64,000 nucleotides of DNA, from positions 1 to 64,000 of the forward strand of contig JAFXYB010000022.1 of the NCBI GenBank assembly GCA_017541975.1, in the 5' to 3' direction. The position numbers were made by a program, and so were the translations under genes. Shown piece by piece: positions 46,830 through 54,208 of the stretch. Below the pieces are notes generated by a model that was given only the letters and a program-made list of their open reading frames with translations, was not told the origin of the DNA and made no database searches. This stretch comes from a bacterium. Lineage in GTDB: Bacteria > Bacillota_I > Bacilli_A > Izemoplasmatales > UBA1188. Numbering within the stretch: position 1 is the stretch's first letter; each line of letters opens with the position of its first letter.

Positions 46830-48119
46830 ATGAGTGAAAGACATTATTTAACCGGAAAAGAAATTCGACAAATAGCTAAAGACAACGCAAAAGAAATGCG
46901 TCTTTTGGAAAAGAATAAAAATAGAAAATGCAAAGAAGAAGAATTCTTATCGACAATGAATGATCCAAACAACATTCTTGAAGTTGAGGATCTCCATTCT
47001 TACTTTTATACTGACCAAGGTGTTGTTAAAGCCGTTAATGGTGTAAGTTTTTCTATTCCAATTAATTCTACCATCGGTGTAGTTGGAGAATCTGGTTGTG
47101 GTAAGAGTGTTACTGCAATGTCTATTATGAGACTCCTTCAGGGCCCATCTGGTCAAATTAAGAGTGGTTCTATTAGATTTAGAGCTAATGACTTTAAGAG
47201 GGATACACTTGGTAATTATATTCCTATCTATGAATTAGATGATAGTGGCAATATCTTAAAAGAAACCATTACCGATAAGAAGGGTAATACTATCGTAGTA
47301 GATAAAGTTAAAAAAGACGAATCTGGACTTCCACTATATGAAAGAGAAGAAAAGGTCTATGATATCGCTAAGATGCCAATAAAAGAAATGTATCGTGTTC
47401 GTGGTAGACAAATCGCAATGGTTTTCCAAGAGCCAATGACATCTCTTAATCCAGTATTTACTATCGGTAATCAATTAGATGAAGCATCAATGCTTCATAT
47501 TCCAAACATAACTAAAGAACTCGCTAAAAAGCGTTCTATTCATATGCTTGATATGGTTGGAATCGCATCACCTGAGAGAATCTACGATGCATTCCCACAT
47601 GAACTCTCTGGTGGTATGCGCCAAAGAGTTATGATTGCGATGGCACTGGTTGCTGAACCAAGACTCATCATCGCCGATGAACCAACCACAGCGCTCGACG
47701 TCACAATTCAAGCACAAATACTCGATCTATTTAATGATTTAAAGAAAAGAATTAATGGATCAATTTTACTAATTACCCATGATTTAGGTGTAATTGCGGA
47801 AATGGCTGACTATGTAATTGTTATGTATGCAGGACGAGTAATCGAACAAGGTACAGCTACTGAAATATATAATAATCCATGTCACCCATATACTATTGGC
47901 CTACAAAAATCTAAGCCAACAATGGATTCTACAAAGGACGAGCTTTATAACATCAAAGGAAACGTTCCAAACCCTATTGATATGCCTAATTATTGCTACT
48001 TCAAAGAAAGATGCGATAAATGTATAAATAAGTGTTCTGGAGATTATCCAAAGATGGTTAAAATAAGCGATACTCACTTTGTTGCGTGCCATTTATTTGA
48101 GGAAAAAGAAAATGAGTGA
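46830..48119 (+). CDS. oppD: Oligopeptide ABC importer ATPase OppD
   Basis: This gene encodes 429 residues. Walker A GESGCGKS (86-93), Q-loop Gln-200, signature LSGGMRQRV (259-267), Walker B LIIADEP (279-285), H-loop in ITHDLG. The C-terminal oligo_HPY domain has the clustered Cys of this group (CYFKERCDKCINKC), which bind an iron-sulfur cluster in related DppD proteins. Unusual points: a 45-residue charged N-terminal extension, and a polar insertion of about 65 residues (117-183) between Walker A and the Q-loop. A weak AAGGTGGAAT site is present. The last codons overlap the start of oppF. Confidence 0.93.
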   Translation: MSERHYLTGKEIRQIAKDNAKEMRLLEKNKNRKCKEEEFLSTMNDPNNILEVEDLHSYFYTDQGVVKAVNGVSFSIPINSTIGVVGESGCGKSVTAMSIMRLLQGPSGQIKSGSIRFRANDFKRDTLGNYIPIYELDDSGNILKETITDKKGNTIVVDKVKKDESGLPLYEREEKVYDIAKMPIKEMYRVRGRQIAMVFQEPMTSLNPVFTIGNQLDEASMLHIPNITKELAKKRSIHMLDMVGIASPERIYDAFPHELSGGMRQRVMIAMALVAEPRLIIADEPTTALDVTIQAQILDLFNDLKKRINGSILLITHDLGVIAEMADYVIVMYAGRVIEQGTATEIYNNPCHPYTIGLQKSKPTMDSTKDELYNIKGNVPNPIDMPNYCYFKERCDKCINKCSGDYPKMVKISDTHFVACHLFEEKENE

Positions 48120-49230
48120 AGAAATAAATAAAAGTGTAAACGAAATCGATTTTTCCAATTTTGATGATGCACTACAAGAAGAAAAAGAAGAACAAATAAG
48201 AAATGCTAATTACGAGAAAGATAAAACTCTTCCTCCTGATCCTGATTGTCTACTTGAAGTAAGACACATCAAGAAGTATTTCACTTTAAAAAAGACATTA
48301 TTAGGTAAGCCTATTACCGAACTTAGAGCTGTTGATGATGTCTCTTTTAAGGTTTATCCTGGCGAAACTCTCGGTATTGTTGGTGAATCTGGTTGTGGTA
48401 AAACCACAATGGGTAGAACAATTCTTAAACTCTATGACCCTACAAGCGGGCAAATCTTCTTTGAAGGCAATGATATCGCAAATTATACTTCAAAAGAGAT
48501 GAGGCCTCTTAGAACTAAGATGCAGATTATCTTCCAAGATCCATATTCATCACTTCCACCAAGACAAACTGTAGGTGATATTTTAAGTGAACCAGTTAAA
48601 GTTCATAATATTGTTCCAAAAGAAAAAACTAAAGAATATGTATTAAATCTGATGGACCAATGTGGTCTTCGTGATTACTACTATGAAAGATATCCTCATG
48701 AATTCTCAGGTGGCCAACGTCAAAGAATTTGTATCGCAAGAGCGCTTTCTGTAAACCCTAAATTTGTAGTATGTGATGAACCTGTATCTGCACTTGATGT
48801 TTCCATTCAAGCACAAATAATAAATCTTCTTAAGAAACTTCAAAAAGAAAGACAATTGACATATCTCTTTATTTCACATGATTTATCAGTAGTAAAATAC
48901 ATCTCTGATAAAATATGCGTAATGTATCTTGGAAATATGGTAGAATATGGCAAGAATGAAGACATATTTAGAAATCCACTTCACCCATATACTATCTCAC
49001 TATTTTCAGCAGTACCTAACCCTGATCCAAATAAAAAATCAAAAAGAATCATTCTTAAAGGCGATATTCCAAGTCAAGTAAATCCACCAAAAGGCTGTAA
49101 ATTCTCAACACGTTGTCCTAACTGTATGGAAATATGCAAGCACATTGCTCCAGAATATAAGGAAATTGAGAAAGACCATATTGTTGCGTGCCATTTATTT
49201 GATGATGTAAATAAACAAGATGAAAAATAA
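48112..49230 (+). CDS. oppF: Oligopeptide ABC importer ATPase OppF
   Basis: This gene encodes 372 residues from ATG 48112, which overlaps the oppD stop by eight bases; a GAGGAAA site lies inside oppD. Longer readings from TTG 48079 lack support. Walker A GESGCGKT (91-98), signature FSGGQRQRI (198-206) and Walker B FVVCDEP (218-224) are intact. The C-terminus has the same kind of Cys cluster as OppD (CKFSTRCPNCMEICK). It forms a heterodimer with OppD to drive peptide import. A charged N-terminal tail (1-45) mirrors that of OppD. Confidence 0.93.
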   Translation: MSEEINKSVNEIDFSNFDDALQEEKEEQIRNANYEKDKTLPPDPDCLLEVRHIKKYFTLKKTLLGKPITELRAVDDVSFKVYPGETLGIVGESGCGKTTMGRTILKLYDPTSGQIFFEGNDIANYTSKEMRPLRTKMQIIFQDPYSSLPPRQTVGDILSEPVKVHNIVPKEKTKEYVLNLMDQCGLRDYYYERYPHEFSGGQRQRICIARALSVNPKFVVCDEPVSALDVSIQAQIINLLKKLQKERQLTYLFISHDLSVVKYISDKICVMYLGNMVEYGKNEDIFRNPLHPYTISLFSAVPNPDPNKKSKRIILKGDIPSQVNPPKGCKFSTRCPNCMEICKHIAPEYKEIEKDHIVACHLFDDVNKQDEK

Positions 49231-49480
49231 AGAAAAAAAGAAAGATAAAGAAAAGGTTGTTTATTATGACGATGGAAGCACAATTGCCAATATGGATGGG
49301 GTAAAACAAAAAAGTATCATTCCAAAAACTGATAATAATAGACCTAAATCAACAGGAAGAGAAAAATTAAAAACTTTCTTTGAAGCATTTAAGATGATGC
49401 TTATTCCCACTGGTGTTGCATTACTAGTTTTATTAATTTTATATCTAATTTTTATGCTTATAGGAAATTACGCTAATTAG
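49220..49480 (+). CDS. Small single-pass membrane protein after oppF
   Basis: This gene encodes 86 residues. A highly charged Lys/Glu-rich N-terminus and polar middle (1-48) are followed by one C-terminal membrane helix (about 62-82, TGVALLVLLILYLIFMLIG). It overlaps oppF by 11 bases, so it belongs to the importer operon and is probably coupled in translation. It has no family I recognise. It might be an accessory subunit or regulator of the transporter (inference). Confidence 0.65.
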   Translation: MKNKEKKKDKEKVVYYDDGSTIANMDGVKQKSIIPKTDNNRPKSTGREKLKTFFEAFKMMLIPTGVALLVLLILYLIFMLIGNYAN

Positions 49481-49505
49481 ACAATATATAGAGGGGGATT
49501 GCAAT

Positions 49506-49676
49506 ATGACAGTTTTAGAACTAACATGCAGAGAAGCAAAATCTTTATATGGTATTCTTTTAGATCAAAAAAGAGACCTTGAAGATCTCATTAAACAAGA
49601 AACAAATGAAATGAATAAGAAAGAACTAGAAGAGGAACTTAATAGAGTTAACTCTATTATTCAAAAACTTAACTAG
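49506..49676 (+). CDS. Short coiled-coil protein (56 residues)
   Basis: A GAGGGGGATTG ribosome site lies just before ATG 49506. The product is 56 residues, almost all charged helix (LLDQKRDLEDLIKQE and ELEEELNRVNSIIQKL), fitting a short coiled-coil. It has no signal peptide or membrane segment. It lies 25 bases after the small membrane protein, on the same transcript. The strong ribosome site and clean helix pattern support a real gene despite its size. Confidence 0.65.
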   Translation: MTVLELTCREAKSLYGILLDQKRDLEDLIKQETNEMNKKELEEELNRVNSIIQKLN

Positions 49677-49723
49677 TTTTATTTATTTTATCGTTTTACT
49701 TTAAGTATTTAGATGGGAGGACT

Positions 49724-50110
49724 ATGAACAATATGACAAAAAAATTATTATCTTTTATGTTCGCTTTAGTATTGGCATTTGCTCTTGCTAGTTGCGGTCT
49801 ATTTAAAAGTGTAACTAAATAAGAAGCCAAGGCAAATCTAGAGGCAGCTGGATATACTGTAACCGTAATTGAAGGAAGCGTATATGCAGAATCTGAAGAT
49901 AATGAATTCATGTTAACTGCTGGAGAATTAGAAACATATATGTATGCAGTTAAGGGTGAAGATAAAATTAAGATGTTTTTCTTCTACACAGTTAATCAAG
50001 CTTCAATAAATTCTGAATTCATGAATAATTTTGATGGTCTTTTATCAGGTCAAGCTAACGAATTAGTTTATTTTGGCACAAGACAAGCTATCAAAGATGC
50101 AGGACTTTAG
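49724..50110 (+). pseudogene. Small lipoprotein gene with a premature TAA at codon 33
   Basis: A GGGAGG site precedes ATG 49724. The first 32 codons encode a normal lipoprotein signal with lipobox LASC (Cys-24). The TAA at 49820-49822 then interrupts the frame. The same frame continues without break to a TAG at 50108-50110, with a compact alpha/beta domain (EAKANLEAAGYTVTVIEGS, then MFFFYTVNQA and ELVYFGTRQAI). Undamaged, it would be a 128-residue secreted lipoprotein. AAA-TAA-GAA suggests a single base change. It is 47 bases after the coiled-coil gene and ends at a strong terminator. Confidence 0.7.
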
Positions 50111-50124
50111 GATAATCCTATCAT

Positions 50125-50160
50125 GAAAATACCTCAACATTTTTGTTGAGGTATTTTCTT
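50125..50160 (+). terminator. Intrinsic terminator ending the opp operon
   Basis: A perfect 15-bp stem (GAAAATACCTCAACA with TGTTGAGGTATTTTC) around a TTTT loop, followed by a T-rich tail. Confidence 0.85.
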
Positions 50161-50199
50161 ATTTTTGTGACTAAAAAATGAGTACGTTATTTTTTGTAT

Positions 50200-50216
50200 A
50201 AACTGCATTGCAGTTT
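50200..50216 (+). promoter_or_regulatory. Perfect inverted repeat at the GGDEF gene promoter
   Basis: AAACTGCA-T-TGCAGTTT is a perfect 8-bp inverted repeat with one central base. It covers a possible -35 (TTGCAG, 50208-50213) that is 17 bp from TATATA at 50231-50236; a better -10 (TATAAT, 50233-50238) overlaps it. A repressor bound here would block the promoter. Confidence 0.5.
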
Positions 50217-50255
50217 TTAATATATTTTGTTATATAATATATATGAGGTAAAACT

Positions 50256-51392
50256 ATGCCTGTCTTGAGTGTATATTTATTATTCAATTTATTTCTTTTT
50301 ATAATGTCTGGATATCTTTTTGTAAGAACTACTCCAGACCTAATGAAAAAGCAAGAATACTTTATTTTTAGAATATTTATTCTAGTTTTTTGTTTTTACA
50401 CTATAGCTAATTCGCTTTGGACAATGCAGGAATATGATATTATATCTCTTCCTGGTTGGCTATTTAATTTAGTTTGTTTATTATCACTTACAGCTGTTTT
50501 ATCTAACGCTATGTGCTTCTTTAAATTTGCGATGATTTATTTTGGTTATTCTGATAAGAAGAATAACCTTTTTGAATATATACCATATGCGATAATGGTT
50601 ATTCTTTTAATTATTTCATATTTCAATGGAATGGTATATTCAATTTCGGACAATAAAAACATTGTGAATGGGCCAATATATATAATGATTCCTATCGTAT
50701 CTTTCATATATTTTATAATAATACTAATTTCTTCACTTGTTAAGTTTGTGAGGACTAAGTCTCCACAATCAAGAAAGAATTATATAACAATTTTATTCCT
50801 TGTAATATTCCTAATTTCTTGGATAATAATTGATAGCTACTTACAAGGTGTTACAATTATACCTATGGCAATATTCTCAGTTATCCTTGTTCTATTCACA
50901 ACCTTCCAACAATCATCCATCAACACAGATGCCTTAACCCAAATGAATAATAGAAGAAAGGCGATAGAATATTTGACCTCCCAGCTTTCAAGTGTAAATA
51001 ACGATTCACCTCTATATCTATATCTATGTGATATAAATAGTTTCAAGGCAATCAACGATAACTTTGGTCATTTAGAAGGTGACAACGCACTTATAATTCT
51101 ATCTAATGCAATAAAAGAAGTTGTCGGTGAATCAGTAGGCTTTGCCGCAAGATATGGTGGCGATGAATTCGTTATTGCAGTAAGAAATCCTGGGTCAAAT
51201 TATGACAAGGATGAAATTATAAGAAATATTGAAAAACTTATTAAAGATGAATGTAAAAAAGAGAATAAACCATATGATATAACGATTTCTGCAGGTTGCA
51301 AAATCTGTACAGATCCAAAAATATCTGTAGAAGAATATTTGAATGAAGTAGATGCCCTACTTTATGAAGTAAAAAAAGAACTATATAAATAG
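50256..51392 (+). CDS. Membrane diguanylate cyclase (GGDEF)
   Basis: This gene encodes 378 residues. About seven hydrophobic helices fill residues 1-215, then a GGDEF domain. The catalytic GGDEF is intact at 301-305 (ARYGGDEF), with an upstream DINSFKAINDNFGHLEGD substrate-binding segment. I see no RxxD inhibitory site. It should make cyclic di-GMP from GTP in response to a membrane signal. A TGAGGTAAAA site precedes the ATG. The next gene, 19 bases later, codes for an EAL protein, so synthesis and breakdown of cyclic di-GMP are encoded together. Confidence 0.88.
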   Translation: MPVLSVYLLFNLFLFIMSGYLFVRTTPDLMKKQEYFIFRIFILVFCFYTIANSLWTMQEYDIISLPGWLFNLVCLLSLTAVLSNAMCFFKFAMIYFGYSDKKNNLFEYIPYAIMVILLIISYFNGMVYSISDNKNIVNGPIYIMIPIVSFIYFIIILISSLVKFVRTKSPQSRKNYITILFLVIFLISWIIIDSYLQGVTIIPMAIFSVILVLFTTFQQSSINTDALTQMNNRRKAIEYLTSQLSSVNNDSPLYLYLCDINSFKAINDNFGHLEGDNALIILSNAIKEVVGESVGFAARYGGDEFVIAVRNPGSNYDKDEIIRNIEKLIKDECKKENKPYDITISAGCKICTDPKISVEEYLNEVDALLYEVKKELYK

Positions 51393-51411
51393 GTTCGAGA
51401 GGCAGTAATTT

Positions 51412-51870
51412 ATGGATGTTAATACAAAATTAATGAATATAGTAAATAAATTCCAACAAACAAATCTCATACGTTCAATAAGAGATGGGCTTGTGAATAT
51501 GATTCCAGTTTTAATTATTGGAGCGTTCGCTTTAATATTTAAATCTTTCCCAGTTCCAGCTTATCAGACCTTTATCACAACTTTTGGTAATGGTTTCTTA
51601 CTTGAATTATTAAATTTCGTATATAGTGCTACCTTTGGCGTATTATCTGTATATATGACACTTTCTATCAGTAGATCGTATATGAAGATTCAAAAGAACC
51701 AAGAAGTAGTTCATGGTGGAGCATTATTTGTATCAGTACTTTGTTTCTTCATTTTATCAGGCGCCCTTCTTGAAGGATTTGGCCTTGAGAATATGGGACC
51801 TAAATCAATGCTGCTTGCGATTATTGCTGGTCTTGGTGCATCTGCCCTTTATTGCAATTTTTTTTATTAA
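51412..51870 (+). pseudogene. PTS EIIC-EAL protein, N-terminal part before the frameshift
   Basis: The frame gives 152 residues of a PTS cellobiose-type EIIC membrane domain (start MIPVLIIGAFALIF, helices to LLAIIAGLGASAL) and then breaks at a TAA. The sequence TTTTTTTT at 51858-51865 lies just before the break. Adding one T joins it smoothly to the next frame (NFF then LLINKKGRYVLSRGADGEF). An AGAGGCAG site precedes the ATG. A 152-residue piece could not be a working EIIC. Alone it is a broken gene, unless ribosomes or polymerase slip at the T-run. Confidence 0.8.
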
Positions 51871-53510
51871 TTAATAAAAAGGGAAGGTATGTTCTATCAA
51901 GAGGTGCTGATGGTGAATTCAACAAGATGCTTTCAACATTATTTCCTATCGTTCTTGTCACAATCGTATTCGCACTTCTCAATTTAATCATCATTAAGAT
52001 ATTTGATTCTGAATCATTCCATACACTATACATTTCACTTCTAAATGGAATGTTCTCGGCGGGAGAAGCTGGTTTCTTTAAAGGATTTTTCTTCGTATTA
52101 TTATCTTCAGTTCTTTGGTTCTTTGGTGTTCATGGAAGCGATGCACTTCAAGGTGTTATGGAAGAATTCTTCGTTGAAGGTGTTGAAATTAATATGCAAG
52201 CAGTAGAAGCCGGAATGGAACCAACTCAAATTCTCACAAAAGAATTCTTTGATTGTTTCGTATTAATGGGTGGATGTGGAGCTACTATCTGTTTATTGAT
52301 TGCGATTCTTATATTTTCTAAGAATAGTGCGAAGAAAGGTCTTGGTTATACAGCTGCATTCCCAATGATTTTTAACATCAATGAACTAATGGTATTTGGT
52401 CTTCCAATCATCTTTAACCCTATCATGTTAATTCCATTCCTCACAGTACCACTAGTATGTTACTCGGTTGCATACCTCGCAATATCAACAGGTATGGTAC
52501 CAATGATAATAAGTAATGTAGAATGGACAACTCCAGTTCTAATTGGTGGATATTTTGCAACTGGTTCAATTGCTGGATCAATCTTACAACTTGTAAATAT
52601 CTTAATTGGAACAGCTATTTACTTCCCATTTGTAAGGATGCTTGATAAACAAGCTATTCGTGATAACCAACAACATTTCAATGATTTCATTGAATACTAT
52701 AAAGCAAATGAACAAAGTCTCCAGAATGAAAAGATTATTGAAATGAATAGTAGTTATGGTGAATTTGCTAAAGAACTTTGTGCAGATTTAAGACACGATT
52801 TACTAAAGAATATGCATATATTCTATCAACCACAATATAATTATCAAAATGAATGTATTGGTGTAGAAGCACTTCTCAGATGGAAACATCCAGATTACGG
52901 ATACCTTTATCCTCCTGTAGTTGTTAAACTTGTTACTGAATGTAATTTACTATCTACACTTGAAAAAGCAATTATTGAAAAAGTATTATCAGAAAGAGAA
53001 GAAATCTATGCTAAATACGGAAAAGGCATAAAGATTTCAATCAACACAACTGGTACAACTATCGTAACTAAAGACTTCGTTGAATTTATGAAAGATGAAA
53101 ATGAAATCTACAATTTCAAGGAAAATAATATCTGCCTAGAAGTCACAGAAAAAGAAGCATTCTCACTCGATGAAAAGACCTTTGAGTTACTAAATATTTT
53201 AAAAGATATGGGTCTTCGTCTTGCCATAGATGATTTCTCAATGGGTCAAACATCTATCAATTACTTGAAATATAATCTATTTGATATCATCAAGATTGAT
53301 GGTGTGCTTGTTCGTGGTGTCGCATCATCTTCTAACTGTAGAGAAATCATTTCATCAGTTGCTGAACTTGCTAAATCTCTTTCACTCACAATCATCGCAG
53401 AATTTGTAGAGACAGAAGAATCTAAAGAATGTCTCCATAAGATTGGCTGTGACTACTATCAAGGATATCTCTATTCAGCTGCAAAACCACTCGAAGAAAA
53501 AGATAAATAG
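51852..53510 (+). CDS. PTS EIIC-EAL cyclic di-GMP phosphodiesterase, part after the frameshift
   Basis: This frame holds the rest of the EIIC membrane domain (to about residue 275) and a C-terminal EAL domain. EAL residues look active: VEALLRW with Glu-339, the Asn in SINTTG, LEVTE, IDDFSMG, IKIDG, AEFVET and QGY. Such EIIC-EAL fusions are known in Firmicutes and probably use the sugar-transporter fold as a sensor. The likely role is breakdown of cyclic di-GMP made by the upstream GGDEF protein. The first residues (MQFF) are only an artefact of the split; the joined gene would be 51412-53510 and about 699 residues. Confidence 0.85.
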   Translation: MQFFLLINKKGRYVLSRGADGEFNKMLSTLFPIVLVTIVFALLNLIIIKIFDSESFHTLYISLLNGMFSAGEAGFFKGFFFVLLSSVLWFFGVHGSDALQGVMEEFFVEGVEINMQAVEAGMEPTQILTKEFFDCFVLMGGCGATICLLIAILIFSKNSAKKGLGYTAAFPMIFNINELMVFGLPIIFNPIMLIPFLTVPLVCYSVAYLAISTGMVPMIISNVEWTTPVLIGGYFATGSIAGSILQLVNILIGTAIYFPFVRMLDKQAIRDNQQHFNDFIEYYKANEQSLQNEKIIEMNSSYGEFAKELCADLRHDLLKNMHIFYQPQYNYQNECIGVEALLRWKHPDYGYLYPPVVVKLVTECNLLSTLEKAIIEKVLSEREEIYAKYGKGIKISINTTGTTIVTKDFVEFMKDENEIYNFKENNICLEVTEKEAFSLDEKTFELLNILKDMGLRLAIDDFSMGQTSINYLKYNLFDIIKIDGVLVRGVASSSNCREIISSVAELAKSLSLTIIAEFVETEESKECLHKIGCDYYQGYLYSAAKPLEEKDK

Positions 53511-53513
53511 ACT

Positions 53514-54041
53514 ATGAATGTAAAATTAATTAAACTTTCAAAAGAATATGAAAGGGAACTAGGCGAAATGCTCGATGAATGGAAGAGCGATATTGAAATA
53601 AATCATACAAATGGTTCGCCTGGTGCAATATTCAAAAACGATTATCATAATTTTGATTATTACTTAGAAAACTTAGATTTAAAAGAAGAACGTGATGGAA
53701 GAGTCCCAAGTTCTACATTCTTCCTTTTAGACACTGATAGAAATAGACTATTAGGTGCTGTAAGTATTCGTCATTATCTAAATGATAAACTAATAAATAA
53801 TGGTGGTGGACATATAGGCGATGGTATTAGGCCAACAGAGAGAAGAAAAGGCTATGCCACTGAAATGATTCGCCTTGCTCTAATTGAATGCAAGAAGCTT
53901 GGAATAAACAAGGTTATGATGGGCTGTGATAAAAACAATATAGGATCAAAAAAATCCATCATCAAAAATGGTGGTATTCTAGATAGAATAATTGATGAAG
54001 ATGGTGAAATCACTGAAGTATACTGGATCAATAATGAATAA
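53514..54041 (+). CDS. GNAT acetyltransferase
   Basis: This gene encodes 175 residues in the GNAT fold. It has a STFFLLDTDRNRLLGAVSIRHYL strand pair, the acetyl-CoA loop region GIRPTERRKGYATEM (R/Q-x-x-G-x-A type) near 105-119, and LGINKVMMGCDKNNIGSKKSIIKNGG near 130-155. The acceptor is unknown; close relatives acetylate small molecules or proteins. It starts three bases after the EAL stop with no ribosome site of its own, so it is likely coupled to the EAL gene. A terminator follows at 54052. Confidence 0.85.
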   Translation: MNVKLIKLSKEYERELGEMLDEWKSDIEINHTNGSPGAIFKNDYHNFDYYLENLDLKEERDGRVPSSTFFLLDTDRNRLLGAVSIRHYLNDKLINNGGGHIGDGIRPTERRKGYATEMIRLALIECKKLGINKVMMGCDKNNIGSKKSIIKNGGILDRIIDEDGEITEVYWINNE

Positions 54042-54051
54042 AATATGTAAG

Positions 54052-54078
54052 AATAAGAACCTTTGCGTTCTTATTTTT
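54052..54078 (+). terminator. Intrinsic terminator after the GGDEF/EAL/GNAT operon
   Basis: AATAAGAAC pairs with GTTCTTATT around CTTTGC, then Ts. Confidence 0.75.
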
Positions 54079-54139
54079 ATGAATAAATACACAAAAAATT
54101 AACTATTTTGTGATGAAAATGTGTTTTATATGCATGATG

Positions 54140-54168
54140 TTTGTCATTTGCAATTATATGTTATATAA
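54140..54168 (+). promoter_or_regulatory. Promoter of the lipoprotein gene at 54209
   Basis: TTGTCA (54140-54145), 17-bp spacer, TATAAT (54163-54168). Transcription would start near 54175, which rules out the upstream in-frame ATG at 54110 as the start of translation. Confidence 0.75.
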
Positions 54169-54208
54169 TTTTGTTGAAAATTATAAAAAACAAAAAAGGA
54201 GTAAAAAA

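Noticed and set aside
54110-54208. Upstream ATG of the 865-residue lipoprotein
   Set aside because: It lies before the promoter at 54140-54168. A strong ribosome site and lipoprotein signal begin at 54209.
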